Assembly (NCBI GenBank): GCA_025769875.1 | Contig: JAGFNK010000007.1 | Location: forward strand, 186,001 to 250,000 | Direction: 5' to 3' | Source: Russula earlei | Lineage: Eukaryota > Basidiomycota > Agaricomycetes > Russulales > Russulaceae | Length of the DNA: 64,000 nucleotides | Shown here: in pieces, positions 25,501 to 35,340 of the stretch | How positions within the stretch are numbered: position 1 is the first letter of the stretch | How the letters are laid out: every line of letters begins with the position of its first letter | Notes under the pieces: generated by a model | The model's database searches: none | What the model was told of the DNA's origin: nothing | The model's input: only the letters and a program-made list of their open reading frames with translations | Position numbers and translations under genes: made by a program

Positions 25501-25637
25501 TGGCTGTTCAATCCCCCGTACCATCCCGTTTGAGTTCACAGTAAGTTGATATATGGTACGGGGTCAGGACAGGTAGACCCGTTTGGACCCATCACATATA
25601 TGGCCATACCTGTAATATGGTACGGTGAACAGCCCTA
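22588..25637 (+). mobile_element. hAT transposon relic
   Basis: Bounded by inverted repeats TAGGGCTGTGCACCGTACC (22588) and GGTACGGTGAACAGCCCTA (ending 25637), and flanked by a perfect 8-bp target duplication GACGCGTC (22580-22587 and 25638-25645), the hAT length. Both ends carry subterminal copies of an ACGGGTACGGG-type motif, typical transposase-binding arrays. Inside, a frame near 25,330-25,440 reads VAVERVFSGGQDTISLHHAS, then LKVETIRTLILVKK, the C-terminal hAT dimerisation region. LAAHTMHQW near 23,145 fits an hAT N-terminal region. Stops, frameshifts and low-complexity sequence between them show it is dead. A solo LTR is inserted at 24,314. Confidence 0.85.
24314..25275 (-). repeat. Solo LTR, family A, inside the hAT
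   Basis: A 962-bp TG..CA unit (TGTCAAGACTCAC .. GGTTCATGACA) flanked by the perfect 5-bp duplication CAATC (24309-24313, 25276-25280). No internal retroelement sequence. Orientation is inferred: read in reverse it starts TGTCATGAACC and has TATATAAG and AATAAA before the final third, as expected for U3-R-U5. Confidence 0.9.
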
Positions 25638-25645
25638 GACGCGTC

Positions 25646-26318
25646 AAGGGCATGGGTTTGCGGTATACGACGCCAGTCTACCCACAATATGCACCATGTC
25701 GCCAAAAGTCTAGTATTCATAGCACAATGGCATGTGAATGTACGAGTATTTGATGAACGGTGACATCTTTTTCTTTTTCAAGGTGTGTGGGAGAACTGTA
25801 CACTGCATGTGACGAAAATCTCTCCTTCCGTCCAGCTCAACCAATCTGACATAAGCCGTTGCTGAGCCGAACCGAGGCAGACTGGACCGGAAATTATGCA
25901 ACCTACGTCGAAAATGAAGACTCGGCGGCATTCAGGCTGGCAACTTTGCTTTTCCAGACAACAAAGGAGTTTGTCCTGCTTACCAACGGCAAGTCCACTC
26001 GCTGCTCCCAAGGGTGCAAGCCAGGAAATCTAAAATGAAATAAATCAAAGTACGATCAAGTGCGACCACAGGCAATCGTGACGTGTGATGCGATCAGCAA
26101 GGTTTCCATCACACAGCGTCACCTGATAATTGTGCAATCATCTGAGAGGGCACTCGCTAACGAATATAAAGGCAAATGCATTTCTGTGCTCCTATTCGCT
26201 TCGTTACTTGGTACTGGTTACCAAACATTCTTTCTAAAGATTTCGCCCGCCATCTTGCTCTTATCTCACGGACTTCCACCACTTCCATTTTAAATCGACG
26301 CCCCCGCTCATACCAACA
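25646..26318. other. Spacer, no supported gene
   Basis: No family signal in either strand until the signal-peptide gene at 26,319; its last part should hold that gene's promoter. A poly-T run at 25,768 is present. Confidence 0.4.
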
Positions 26319-26679
26319 ATGCGTACTCACACTATCCTTGCTTTTGTCTGCCTCGCTGCCGGCATCGTTCCGTCCTTCGCGGTTCCCTTGATGCCCCCTA
26401 GGTGAGCCCGCCTCTGCAGGTGCTGTTGCATCCCTCGGGTTTACATCACATTGTAGGGGTGATGATATCGATGATACGCCGCCTCACCAGTTGAGTGACA
26501 ACGATCAACCTGGGCAACCGTCTGGATCGAACAGGGAGGGTCGAAAATTAAAATTGATGGAGAGACTAGCCAGGCTCGCGAGTGTTCCCCATCGCTTACC
26601 GCCACTCGACGATGGCAAACGCACATGCATGAGGAAAAGCGATCGGGTCCATAGACTGTCACGAGTTCCCACTGACTAG
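26319..26679 (+). CDS. Small secreted basic protein (candidate)
   Basis: Two exons, 26319-26401 and 26457-26679, with a canonical 55-bp intron (GTGAGC..TTGTAG), give 101 residues. The N-terminus is a clear signal peptide (MRTHTILAFVCLAAGIVPSF, then AVPLMPPR), with a plausible cleavage after SFA. The mature part is acidic at first (GDDIDDTPPHQLSDND) and then strongly basic (REGRKLKLMERLARLA, GKRTCMRKSDRVHRLSR). It has one Cys in the mature part. No homologue is recognised. Its position between an hAT relic and a Copia nest is unusual for a host gene. It could be an effector-like or lineage-specific gene; splice phase and signal peptide make chance less likely, but no expression evidence exists here. 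Confidence 0.5.
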
Positions 26680-26978
26680 TAAAGGTGACTGAGGGATTGC
26701 CCTGATATGATGGTCTGATCACAGTAGCATAGTTATGTTGAAGCTAAAAGGAACATTGCTCATCAGGCCCCTTTTACCTGTTGGACGTGCAGCCGCTAAG
26801 TGCCGCGCGAACGGACAATCCGGACCGTACGTGTAAATAATTAGAATAATTTAGTTATCGCGTTCGTTTCCTCAGTCAAGACTGAGCTATCATCCCTATA
26901 GCTTCAACAGATTATGAGACCTGGCCATCCCTGACTTCATGAACTCCCAGCAGTTTCCAAACCACGTAACAAAACACC

Positions 26979-28199
26979 ATGAGTGCCCCCACAGCAACCG
27001 CAAATGTCGCGCCCTTGAGAGGCAGCCATGCTCCCACCATAGGAGCTGTGGGAAAACATTACATGGGTGGCCAACACGGCTACAACGGACCACTCTTCAA
27101 AGGTGGTACAGTCGCATACGCACAATGGAAAGCAAATATAGAGGCAGTATTCAAAGCAAACAGTTTAATGAAAATCATAAAAGGGACATACTCAAAACCA
27201 GACCTCAGCAGTGACCTGAGTGGCTTCACCAACCGGGAGCAGAAAGATTGTGAAGTGCATGCCCACATTTTACTCACATTAAAAGGGCATGCTCTCAACA
27301 CTGCCCTAGGCATTGCTGGAGCCAAAAATACTTGGGACAAGCTTGCAAAACATTTTGCAGGGAAGGGCGAGCAACACATTGCATGCTTATTGATGGACCT
27401 ATACCAGGTCACTTTCTCCAAAAGTGAACCCATGGCTCCTCAAATCATTCAACTGCTGCATGCTGCCTGAACCCTCAAGAGACTCAGTTACCCAATAGAC
27501 GAGAAAGTCCTCATCTGGATGCTAATCCTCACACTACCGGAAAAGATGGCCAATCTCAAGGCCACCCTCCACTTGATGCCACCCAGCCATCTAACAGCTG
27601 AGCATGTCACGGACCAAATCCTCCATGAGGAGTGTTGGATCTGATTGACCCGTGACATGGCCACATCTCACATTGCAAAGGTGCCCCAAAAGGGAAAGGA
27701 CCAGAAAGTGCAGAGCGAAAAAAGCACAACCAAGTGCACTCACTGCAGACACAGGGGGCACAACACAACTGAATGCTGGAAAATTCATGGGAAACCGCAG
27801 GACAAAGCAGCAGCAGCAGCAGCAGCAGCAATGACTGGCACAAGTGTGCACAATGCAGTGATGCCCATGCCCGCTAGGACTGGCACAAGTGCACCTGACA
27901 TACCAGCAATGCATGCAGACCAGCCAGCAGCCAGCACCACCATTGCATACGTCCCAATTCCACATAACAGCACTTTATTATATCAGGCAGTCATAGACGA
28001 GCCAATCCACACGATCATGACTCAGGTGCAACTCCTCACCACCGATCTCAGAGATGGCTGGCTCCTCAACTCTGGAGCCTCGTGCATCATGACATCCCAT
28101 CATGATTGGTTCATACACCTCACCCCACTCGCATCACCCATTCTAGTTGCCTTAGGCAACAATAGTGCCATAACCACCACCGGAACCAGGCAAATATGA
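26979..28199 (+). pseudogene. Copia-1 gag-protease region
   Basis: The gag frame 26979-27470 ends in a TGA at HAA*TLKRLSY; coding similarity resumes immediately after in the same sense. The nucleocapsid knuckle lies in a frame starting near 27,645, followed by a (GCA)n run that codes poly-Ala near 27,807-27,832. The protease motif is LNSGAS instead of LDSGAS, a GAC to AAC change in a former CpG context. Both lesions would stop polyprotein maturation. Confidence 0.7.
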
Positions 28200-28399
28200 G
28201 TCCAGATGCATGCAAACAGTGCGCGGAGTATCACATTACTCTGTGATGTCCTGTACATCCTGGACCTCAAAGGGAACCTCTTATCGATCTCCCATTTTGT
28301 CCAATGCAGGGTGGCAGTGCAATTCCAGGGAGAGACATGTGGAATATACAATAAAAATCAACTGATATGTGAGGGAACACTACACAACAACCTATACAT

Positions 28400-29362
28400 T
28401 GTCAAGACTCACTGTTGAACTATCCAGTTCAAGAGCGAGGGATAAGCTCGAAGACGAGTCGATAGACGTCCAAGACGGCGTGGGCAAGAAGTAAAGTCCA
28501 GAGTAGTAACAAATACCAGAGAGGCACTGTTACCGTGAGAGTAGAGCAATCACGCAGAGAGGAGGCCAGGATAGTCACAAGGGGACGGTCCTTAAAGGAG
28601 TATCCCAGGGATGGAGAGTGCTGTAAACAAATGGACAGTCTGAGGACTGTCCGTTACTTTATTGAGCGCTTATATACTACAGGGGAACTGCTAAATAGAG
28701 AACAAGTCATAACCTTGTTATCAAGCACAATCAAAAGATGAGTAAGAAGTCAGAGTGCGCTTACTGAGCATGCTCAGTCATGCTCAGTAATCTGCTGAGT
28801 AAGAAGGCTTCTCCTGATGAGTAAGAGCTTTCATTGTCCACGTGTTTTACTGTTCTAGTGCACGTGCAAGCCCCTGATTCATTTTCTGTTAGTTAGTTTA
28901 GGGCCGGTCATTTGAGGACTTGTAGTTTGGTCAGGGAATAGTGTCATCTTATAAGGCCCTTATATAGTCCTATTAGGGTCCTTAGAATCGACCCCAATAC
29001 TTCTACTAAGGTCCTTAGTATTGCCTTATAGGTCGTTCTATAGTTATTAGAGTCAGTCTAATAACGTGTTGTAGGGTCTTTGATACTAGGTTATTACCTA
29101 TTGTAGGGCACCTAGAGTCGTCCTAAAGGGTCCCTAGGAGGGCCCTAATACTGTCCTTTATTGCTAGAAGGGTTGCCATTAAGTGGGGCTTGCTGTATGT
29201 TGATTGTGCCAAGAATCGCTCATGCAACAATGCGCGTGCGATATTGTGGACACCTCTACTCACCCCTTTTGCCCGTGTGAACAGGGTGACACCATAGAGG
29301 CTGGGTTTCCTCCTATAAGGAAGGGTCCTTCAAGGGCCCTCTCTGGAGAATGGTTCATGACA
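28400..29362 (-). repeat. Solo LTR, family A, in Copia-1
   Basis: 963 bp, TGTCAAGACTC..GGTTCATGACA, perfect TSD TACAT at 28395-28399 and 29363-29367. It splits the Copia-1 gag-pre-integrase sequence: LHNNLYI before and MAIQMAKPES after rejoin when the LTR is removed. Confidence 0.93.
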
Positions 29363-31361
29363 TACATCATGGCCATCCAAATGGCCAAACCTGAGTCAGC
29401 TCGCACAGTGACGCTAGACCAATTCCTCGTGGAAGGCAGCCCCAAAGTTGAAACTGCCCTCACCACACGCACAATGGCCTCTAAGGCTTCCCTCAATACA
29501 TGGCGCCAACACTTCACACATTCAGATACTGAAAATACAATGTGGATGCTAAAAGGGGAAACAGTTAGGAAACTCCCTGAGATATTAGATCCCTCCATCA
29601 AAGGGATGCAAACTTGGAGTGAAAACTTGAAGACACTGGAAATGCATACTGACATTGCATTAGACCAGGCATCCTCAGACACATGTGGGACATCACCCAC
29701 CAGCACACCCCAGCTTTCTGACTGGGCAAAACCTGAACCGTGGGAACATGCCGGTGGGCTGAAGCACAAATTGGAAGTGCCCCAGCACCACCAACCGCAC
29801 ACCGTGCACATTGAGCCCATGACTGGCCAACACTTGAAGACCCTCCGATTGGATGGAGGGGGTGAACACACCAGGCAAGAGGTGCAAACATCAAATGGAA
29901 TTGAGCACCAGACTACCCTGGGTATGCCACAACAAGCCAACGTCGCAGAACGCACAACCCAGACACCTCTTGATAGGGTCCGGGCAATGCATACAGATGT
30001 GAATCCATCAATGCATGCCTTGGACAACTTGATGCCCAAAGAGGCAAGGTGCAGGAACAATCCCAACCTCTCTTGGTCACATGTCCTCAGAACGCGCACA
30101 TCCGCGCACGCCCTGCGGAAGAGGCTCACCAAGTTGACCTGAAGGTCACTCGTGTGCACAGTCCTGGGCTACACAACTAAACAACAGGCACACAAGCCTG
30201 TCCATCTCACCACTCTCAGCATCCTTAAACCCTGCAACATCATATTCAATGAAGGGGGCCCCATATGGCACATCAAGCACACAATCCTTGAATACAACAT
30301 CACAGCTGAAAGTGCCAAAAATGGAGAAATGAAAGTGAAGTTGAGGGGGCAGAGAAGGCAAAACCGGCGGACAGCGTGGAACAGCCGCCACATGCAAAGC
30401 TGCAAGGCATCAGAGCAGACAGGGTTCTACCCACCCAGCCTGAAACAGGCAGACAATGTGGAGCAGGTGCCATGCACAAAACCGCAAGGCGTTGGAGCAG
30501 ACAGTGCTCTGCCCATTCAGCCTGAAACACCACATAGTCAGCCCACAGTTCACAAAGCAAAAAACTTATCTGCACAGTCCACTGCCGGACAACCAAAGTG
30601 CTCCACATGTGCCCCCATCCATAACATGGATGCTCAACATTCTGCCATCCCACATGAGCAACGAATGAAATGTACCAAGCAGGGAAAAGTGGTACATAAA
30701 AAGGTAGCCACAAACCCCAAGTCCTATGCCGGGGCAACAGCTCATGCAGATACTGCCGAATGGGAAAAGGCGCACAAAGTTGAGAAACGCATGTTCGAAA
30801 ACACCAGCATTCTCGAAAGTGTGCCGCACATGCAGAATGGAAATGCAGTGGGGATGCAAGTAGACCTTCCAAATGAAAAGGTCAAATCACAAAATTCGAA
30901 AATGCAAGGCCCATGTTATCACACAGGGACTCACCTAAGTTGAGGGCAACAACCCTGACAAAGTCATGCCATCAAAAGACTGGCACTCCCTTGCACCCTG
31001 GCCCTAGCTGCAGAATGAAGCCTAGAAGTCCATCACATGGACATTGAGTCCACCCACCTAAACAGAGACTTGATGGACAAGATCTTCACAGAAGCATGCC
31101 AAGGGAATTACCACCGATGCACACGCAAACAGGTGACCCAGTATGCCTGAGGTACGAGCGATCACCACCCAACCTTCCAGCATGACTCCAGCACCCAGCC
31201 AATCCTGGTCAGATATGTCGACCCTGACTGGACCAGCAAAGTCCACTTTGGACTTCATCTAAATGCTGACAGGTGGGGCCATAAACTGGAGCCGAAAGGA
31301 GCAAGCCCCAGTTGCACCCTTGAGTGCTGAGGTGGAGCACACCATGGATGCATGTGCTGCC
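29363..31361 (+). pseudogene. Copia-1 integrase/RT/RNase H relic
   Basis: Highly decayed pol. The frame to 30,142 holds the integrase core remnant (GQHLKTLRLDGGGEHTRQEV, then NVAERTTQTPLDRVRAMH). The frame 30,152-30,943 is rich in Lys/Gln/Pro and does not resemble a normal Copia RT, so RT may be deleted or scrambled. RNase H motif residues reappear near 31,265-31,350. Confidence 0.6.
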
Positions 31362-32331
31362 TGTTGAAACTCACTGTTGAACAATCCAGTTCAAGAGCGA
31401 GGAAGGAGTTTAAAGACAAGTCAATAGACGTCCAAGACAGCATGAGCAAGGAGTAGGGTCCAAAGCAGTACCAAGTACCAGAGGGGTATGGTTACTGGTA
31501 GTATCGAGAAGTTACACAGGGAAGAGGCCAGAATAAACACAAGGGGACGGTCCTTAAAGGAGTATCCTAGGGGTAGAGAGTGCCGTAAACAAATGGACAG
31601 TCTGGAGACTGTCTGGTACTTTATTGGATGCTTATATACTACAAGAAAGCTACTAAATAAAGGATGCATTGTAACCTTGTTATCAATCACAATAGCTGGA
31701 TGAGTAAGGCACCCAGGGGTGCTTGGTAAGCATGCTCAGTCATGCTTAGTAACCTGCTGAGTAAGGAGGCCTTCAGTGATGAGTAATAGTTCTTGGAGTT
31801 CATGTGATCATTGTGTGAACTTCAAGGTCCGTTTGCTGTACTTCCAGCTTACTAATACAGTTAGTAAACCTCGTCAACTCTTCTCTGGAGACCAGGGCAC
31901 ATGGGTCTCCTTTTTAGGAGTCTTCAGGTTGAGTTTTCATTTCATGTGTTGAGTGGTTATATGGGTTGAACCACTTTACTGCAGTAAAGACTGGGTAGCT
32001 CAATGGCTATGAGCATCTGGTCTGGTCTATTATAGGTCTTGGGTTCAATCCTGGCAGTGGGCAATCTTCTGAGGTGACTTGGAGCTGAACTTGGCACTGT
32101 TGTCTTGTAAGTGTACAATGCTTGTTGTTTAATCCCCTTTTAACAGAAGGTTGTAGCTGACTTCTGTAACAAGGGTCTTGGGTTCAATCCTGTGTAATGG
32201 ACTATTATGTGAGATATAACTGGAGTCAATCTTGGCACTGTTGTCTTGCTTGTCAATAGTTGTATGTGTTCCTCATTAAGTCCCTTTGAAGTCCCTTTAA
32301 TAGAATGGACTCTTTGAGAGCGTTCACAACA
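31362..32331 (-). repeat. Solo LTR, family B, in Copia-1
   Basis: 970 bp, TGTTGAAACTCACTG..GCGTTCACAACA, perfect TSD CTGCC (31357-31361, 32332-32336). It shares roughly 400 bp (inferred R-U5 and core promoter) with family A, but the other half is unrelated. That half holds two tRNA-like segments, one near 31,986-32,060 (TAGCTCAATGGCTATGAGC .. GGTTCAATCC). Confidence 0.9.
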
Positions 32332-32406
32332 CTGCCAAAGAAGCTGCAAGGCTGAGGCAATTACTCACCAGATTGGGTCAAGACACTCATCTCCTCATGA
32401 TCTCCT

Positions 32407-32587
32407 CTAGTCTCGGTTCCAGACATTCTATCTCGGACGGGAGAATCCGAGGGAGGTTGAATCGGAGTGCGAAAAATAGATGAAACTGGTCGAGATAGAA
32501 CGTCTGGTGACTTTCGTATGGGTGGGTGTGGGTAACTGATCATGTGACCTTGTCGCGTACTATCTACTGTGGTATATCGACGCGTAC
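32407..32587 (+). repeat. Left 181-bp terminal inverted repeat
   Basis: Inverse of 37750-37930 with about three mismatches (near 32,423, near 32,510 and near 32,583). Its inner edge lies 25 bp before the DUF6589 start codon, so it probably supplies that gene's promoter. Confidence 0.9.
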
Positions 32588-32612
32588 CTGTGCATACAGC
32601 CTGCCGCTTGCA

Positions 32613-35304
32613 ATGTCCACTGTCCCTTCTGATGGTGACACTTCAGATTCTGACCCCAAAGCGCATGAGGATGCTGCACCTGAACGAGCCCCAAAATCTG
32701 ACCCGCACATCCGACAAACTGACCGATGTCGATAATTTCTGGAGGATACTGGAGACATTTCTGACCGCGTGCTACAGGTTCTAATTCCTGGATGGCTCTA
32801 GCAACTGTTTCTAATCTGTGTGCTACAGGTTCTTGATCTGATGGATAAGCTACACCTCAATCTTCCTTTGTTCCTTTGGGCAATCAGTTGGAATGTCCCA
32901 AAGCTCACCTCTGATAACCGTGTCCGCTTTGCAAGGACAGCACTAATGGTTAGCGATGAGCTTCCAGGAATATTAACACACTGGAGTAGGCCTCCTCGTT
33001 CTCATGGTCAAGGGATACGTACAAATGCTGCTAGGAAAGCACTGAATGCCTGGGCTCTGGAAACTATCTGCGAGACCGTGGATGATGAACTGTCTATACT
33101 CAAGCCGACAATGTCCCTCCCGCAACAAGATCTATCTGAAGATGTTCTGCTTTCCATCAGCTGGAAAGAAATGATACCAGAGGTAAAATCCAAAGCACCA
33201 ATATTGTGGAAACTTTTCCGGTATACATTGTACACGCTGAGGCAACAACAGCGAAATCAACTGAGGGACCCCGACATGGTGCAGTTCAATGACGTCTGCT
33301 TCTGGTGCTTCTAACACTTCTCATTGTCTAGGCGACCCTTACCATGATATCAATGGCATCGTTCTCACGTTCACACCATCGTTGCAAGCTTCCCAAACTA
33401 TTAACAGTATACTTCAAGAGTTGTGGGCTGGCGACAAAAGCATTTGACACTCTGCATGCTCTCGGGATTACAATGAGTCAAAAGTGGGCTTACCGTGCCA
33501 TCAAGACTCTCTCTGAAAAGGTCCATGTCATGCTATTGGACGACATCCAGCACTATCCCTGGTTTGGCTGTCACGACAACATCAACCTGCCATTCAAGGT
33601 CTACGAGCAGCGACTTGGAAACCAATCTCACTTCGACAGTGGAACTGCGGCAACTATCTTGATTATCAAGGATCCCAATGCCGTTCAGCCAAACAATCGG
33701 GCATTCCAGGAACGGAGAGCATCAGGCGCTGCCAACCCAATCACGTACAAGGACATTGTCAAACTTGAATGTGACGCCAGCCCCCGCCTTAAGGCTTATG
33801 CCGTTCACCAAGTTCTCATGTATTTGACTGCTGCACCGGGTTTCAGCTTCGAAACATATGCTGGCAACAAGCACCCGTTCTTCAATTCCCTGCCTCTCGC
33901 CGAGGAATTACCCATCGGTCTGGAACACGTAACCTGCCAGTACATGCTCAATACTGTGCACATCGAGGAAGCGTCCTATGAAGGAAATGACTGTGTACTC
34001 AGCGAATGGTGGCATCAACTCAAACTCGATACAGCTGACAAGCAGAAGCAGACCGGCGAGGAGAAAGTGATTGTCTGGGTTGGTGACCAACTTACAGTTT
34101 CTCAACTTCGAGGTCTGCAAAAGTTTCGGTGCAACGACCTCAATTCATTTGAACGCCTTGTATTCCTCAAGGAAGTTTTTGGGTGGTTCCATGCTCAAAT
34201 TGCTTTTGAACACTCACTCCACTCTCAATATTATGGCACTCAGCTGGGCTTTGGACTCGTTCACGCGTTTGATCTTCTCAAGCGTAAAGGCCTTCATTCA
34301 CCTATGGTAGAGGGAACATTTCACCACCACCTGAAAGAAGGCCTCCTCCACATATCAGAGGCTCGCTTTCGTGACCTCTGGAGCATGGTTGGCAAAGTCG
34401 ACAAACTGGCTGACCTGCGCTGTCATACTCCGGAACAACTTCGTGCTCTAGCAATCAAGATTGTGGACGATCATGCATCGACTGCTGCACTACAAAAAAT
34501 GGCTGCAAACAAATTGAGGAAAGACGATCTATTATACCAGTCAACACAGATGGCGCGTGATCTCTTGGACTACGTGAACCTTGATGCAGCAATCAAAGGT
34601 GGTAATGTAGGATGTTTACAGGACCTTTTGCCACGTTTACTCTTCCGATTCATTGGTGGGAAGAACAAGAACTATGCAATTGAGATGCTTGAGTTATTGC
34701 AAGGTTTACACCGGGAATGGCCTCCCGACCTCAAGTGAGCACGCTTTCTCATGTTCTGATGCGCAGCCTGAGCATGCTGTGCAGAGCTTATATTATCAAA
34801 TATTGCTGGTTAGCGAACATGACAGGAAGGCGGGATGGATTTCTCCCAATCGACCTGCTACAAGAACACAATGTCCGGGACATCAAGGTCAGTTCCAGTT
34901 CATATGTGATCCGAGTTGCGACTCATCTGTGCATATAATATGAATAGCACACTTTTTCCGCGAAGGGTCCTTATGCAGACTGGGACTACATTGGTGAAAC
35001 ATCTGCGTCGATCCCTTGTCAGCGAAAAGTCAAGGATCATGTTGAGAGTGACCTCAATCATTTCCTCCGTGGAAAATCACATTCATCACCTGAAAAGGAA
35101 GAAGATATAACGCGTTTATGCATGTCATACAGAGCATCAAATATTCACAGCAACCAACCCGGACGACGACTTGACTCAAAGGATAAGGTCTTGGATACGA
35201 TTTTAATTGGTGCGGAAAGTGGCAAGTTGTTAAAAACAATGAACAAATGGGTTGCAAGTAGAGTCTCAGAGTGGTCGCGCGACGAGGACTGGAAAGATTA
35301 TTGA
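32613..35304 (+). CDS. DUF6589 protein of the TIR element
   Basis: Basidiomycete-specific domain of unknown function. ATG 32613 opens an acidic leader (MSTVPSDGDTSDSDPKAHED). VLDLMDKLHLNLPLFLWAIS and RFARTALMVSDELPGILTHW follow from about 32,826. The main exon begins near 33,337 (SFSRSHHRCKLPKLLTVYF) and contains GCHDNINLPFKVYEQRLGNQ, VWVGDQLTVSQLRGLQKFR, GWFHAQIAFEHSLH, FHHHLKEGLLHISEARFRDL and LLFRFIGGKNKNYAIEMLEL. C-terminal exons read FLPIDLLQEHNVRDIK and GPYADWDYIGETSASIPCQR, stop at 35302-35304. A TAA at about 32,728 between the leader and the domain must be spliced out, or else the true start is downstream. Otherwise the gene looks intact. The Asp residues in HDN (33575) and GDQ (34085) and a Glu in HLKEG (34337) are candidate metal ligands (inference). 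Confidence 0.8.
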
Positions 35305-35340
35305 AAGCATGTAATGATTTTTAACCATGTGAACATGTTT

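Noticed and set aside
27800..27835. CAG/GCA repeat as a functional polyglutamine or poly-Ala tract
   Set aside because: It lies in a decayed Copia gag and is simple-sequence drift.
31986..32060. Functional host tRNA gene
   Set aside because: A and B boxes are present but the acceptor stem does not pair well and the segment is part of a repeated LTR; treated as tRNA-like.
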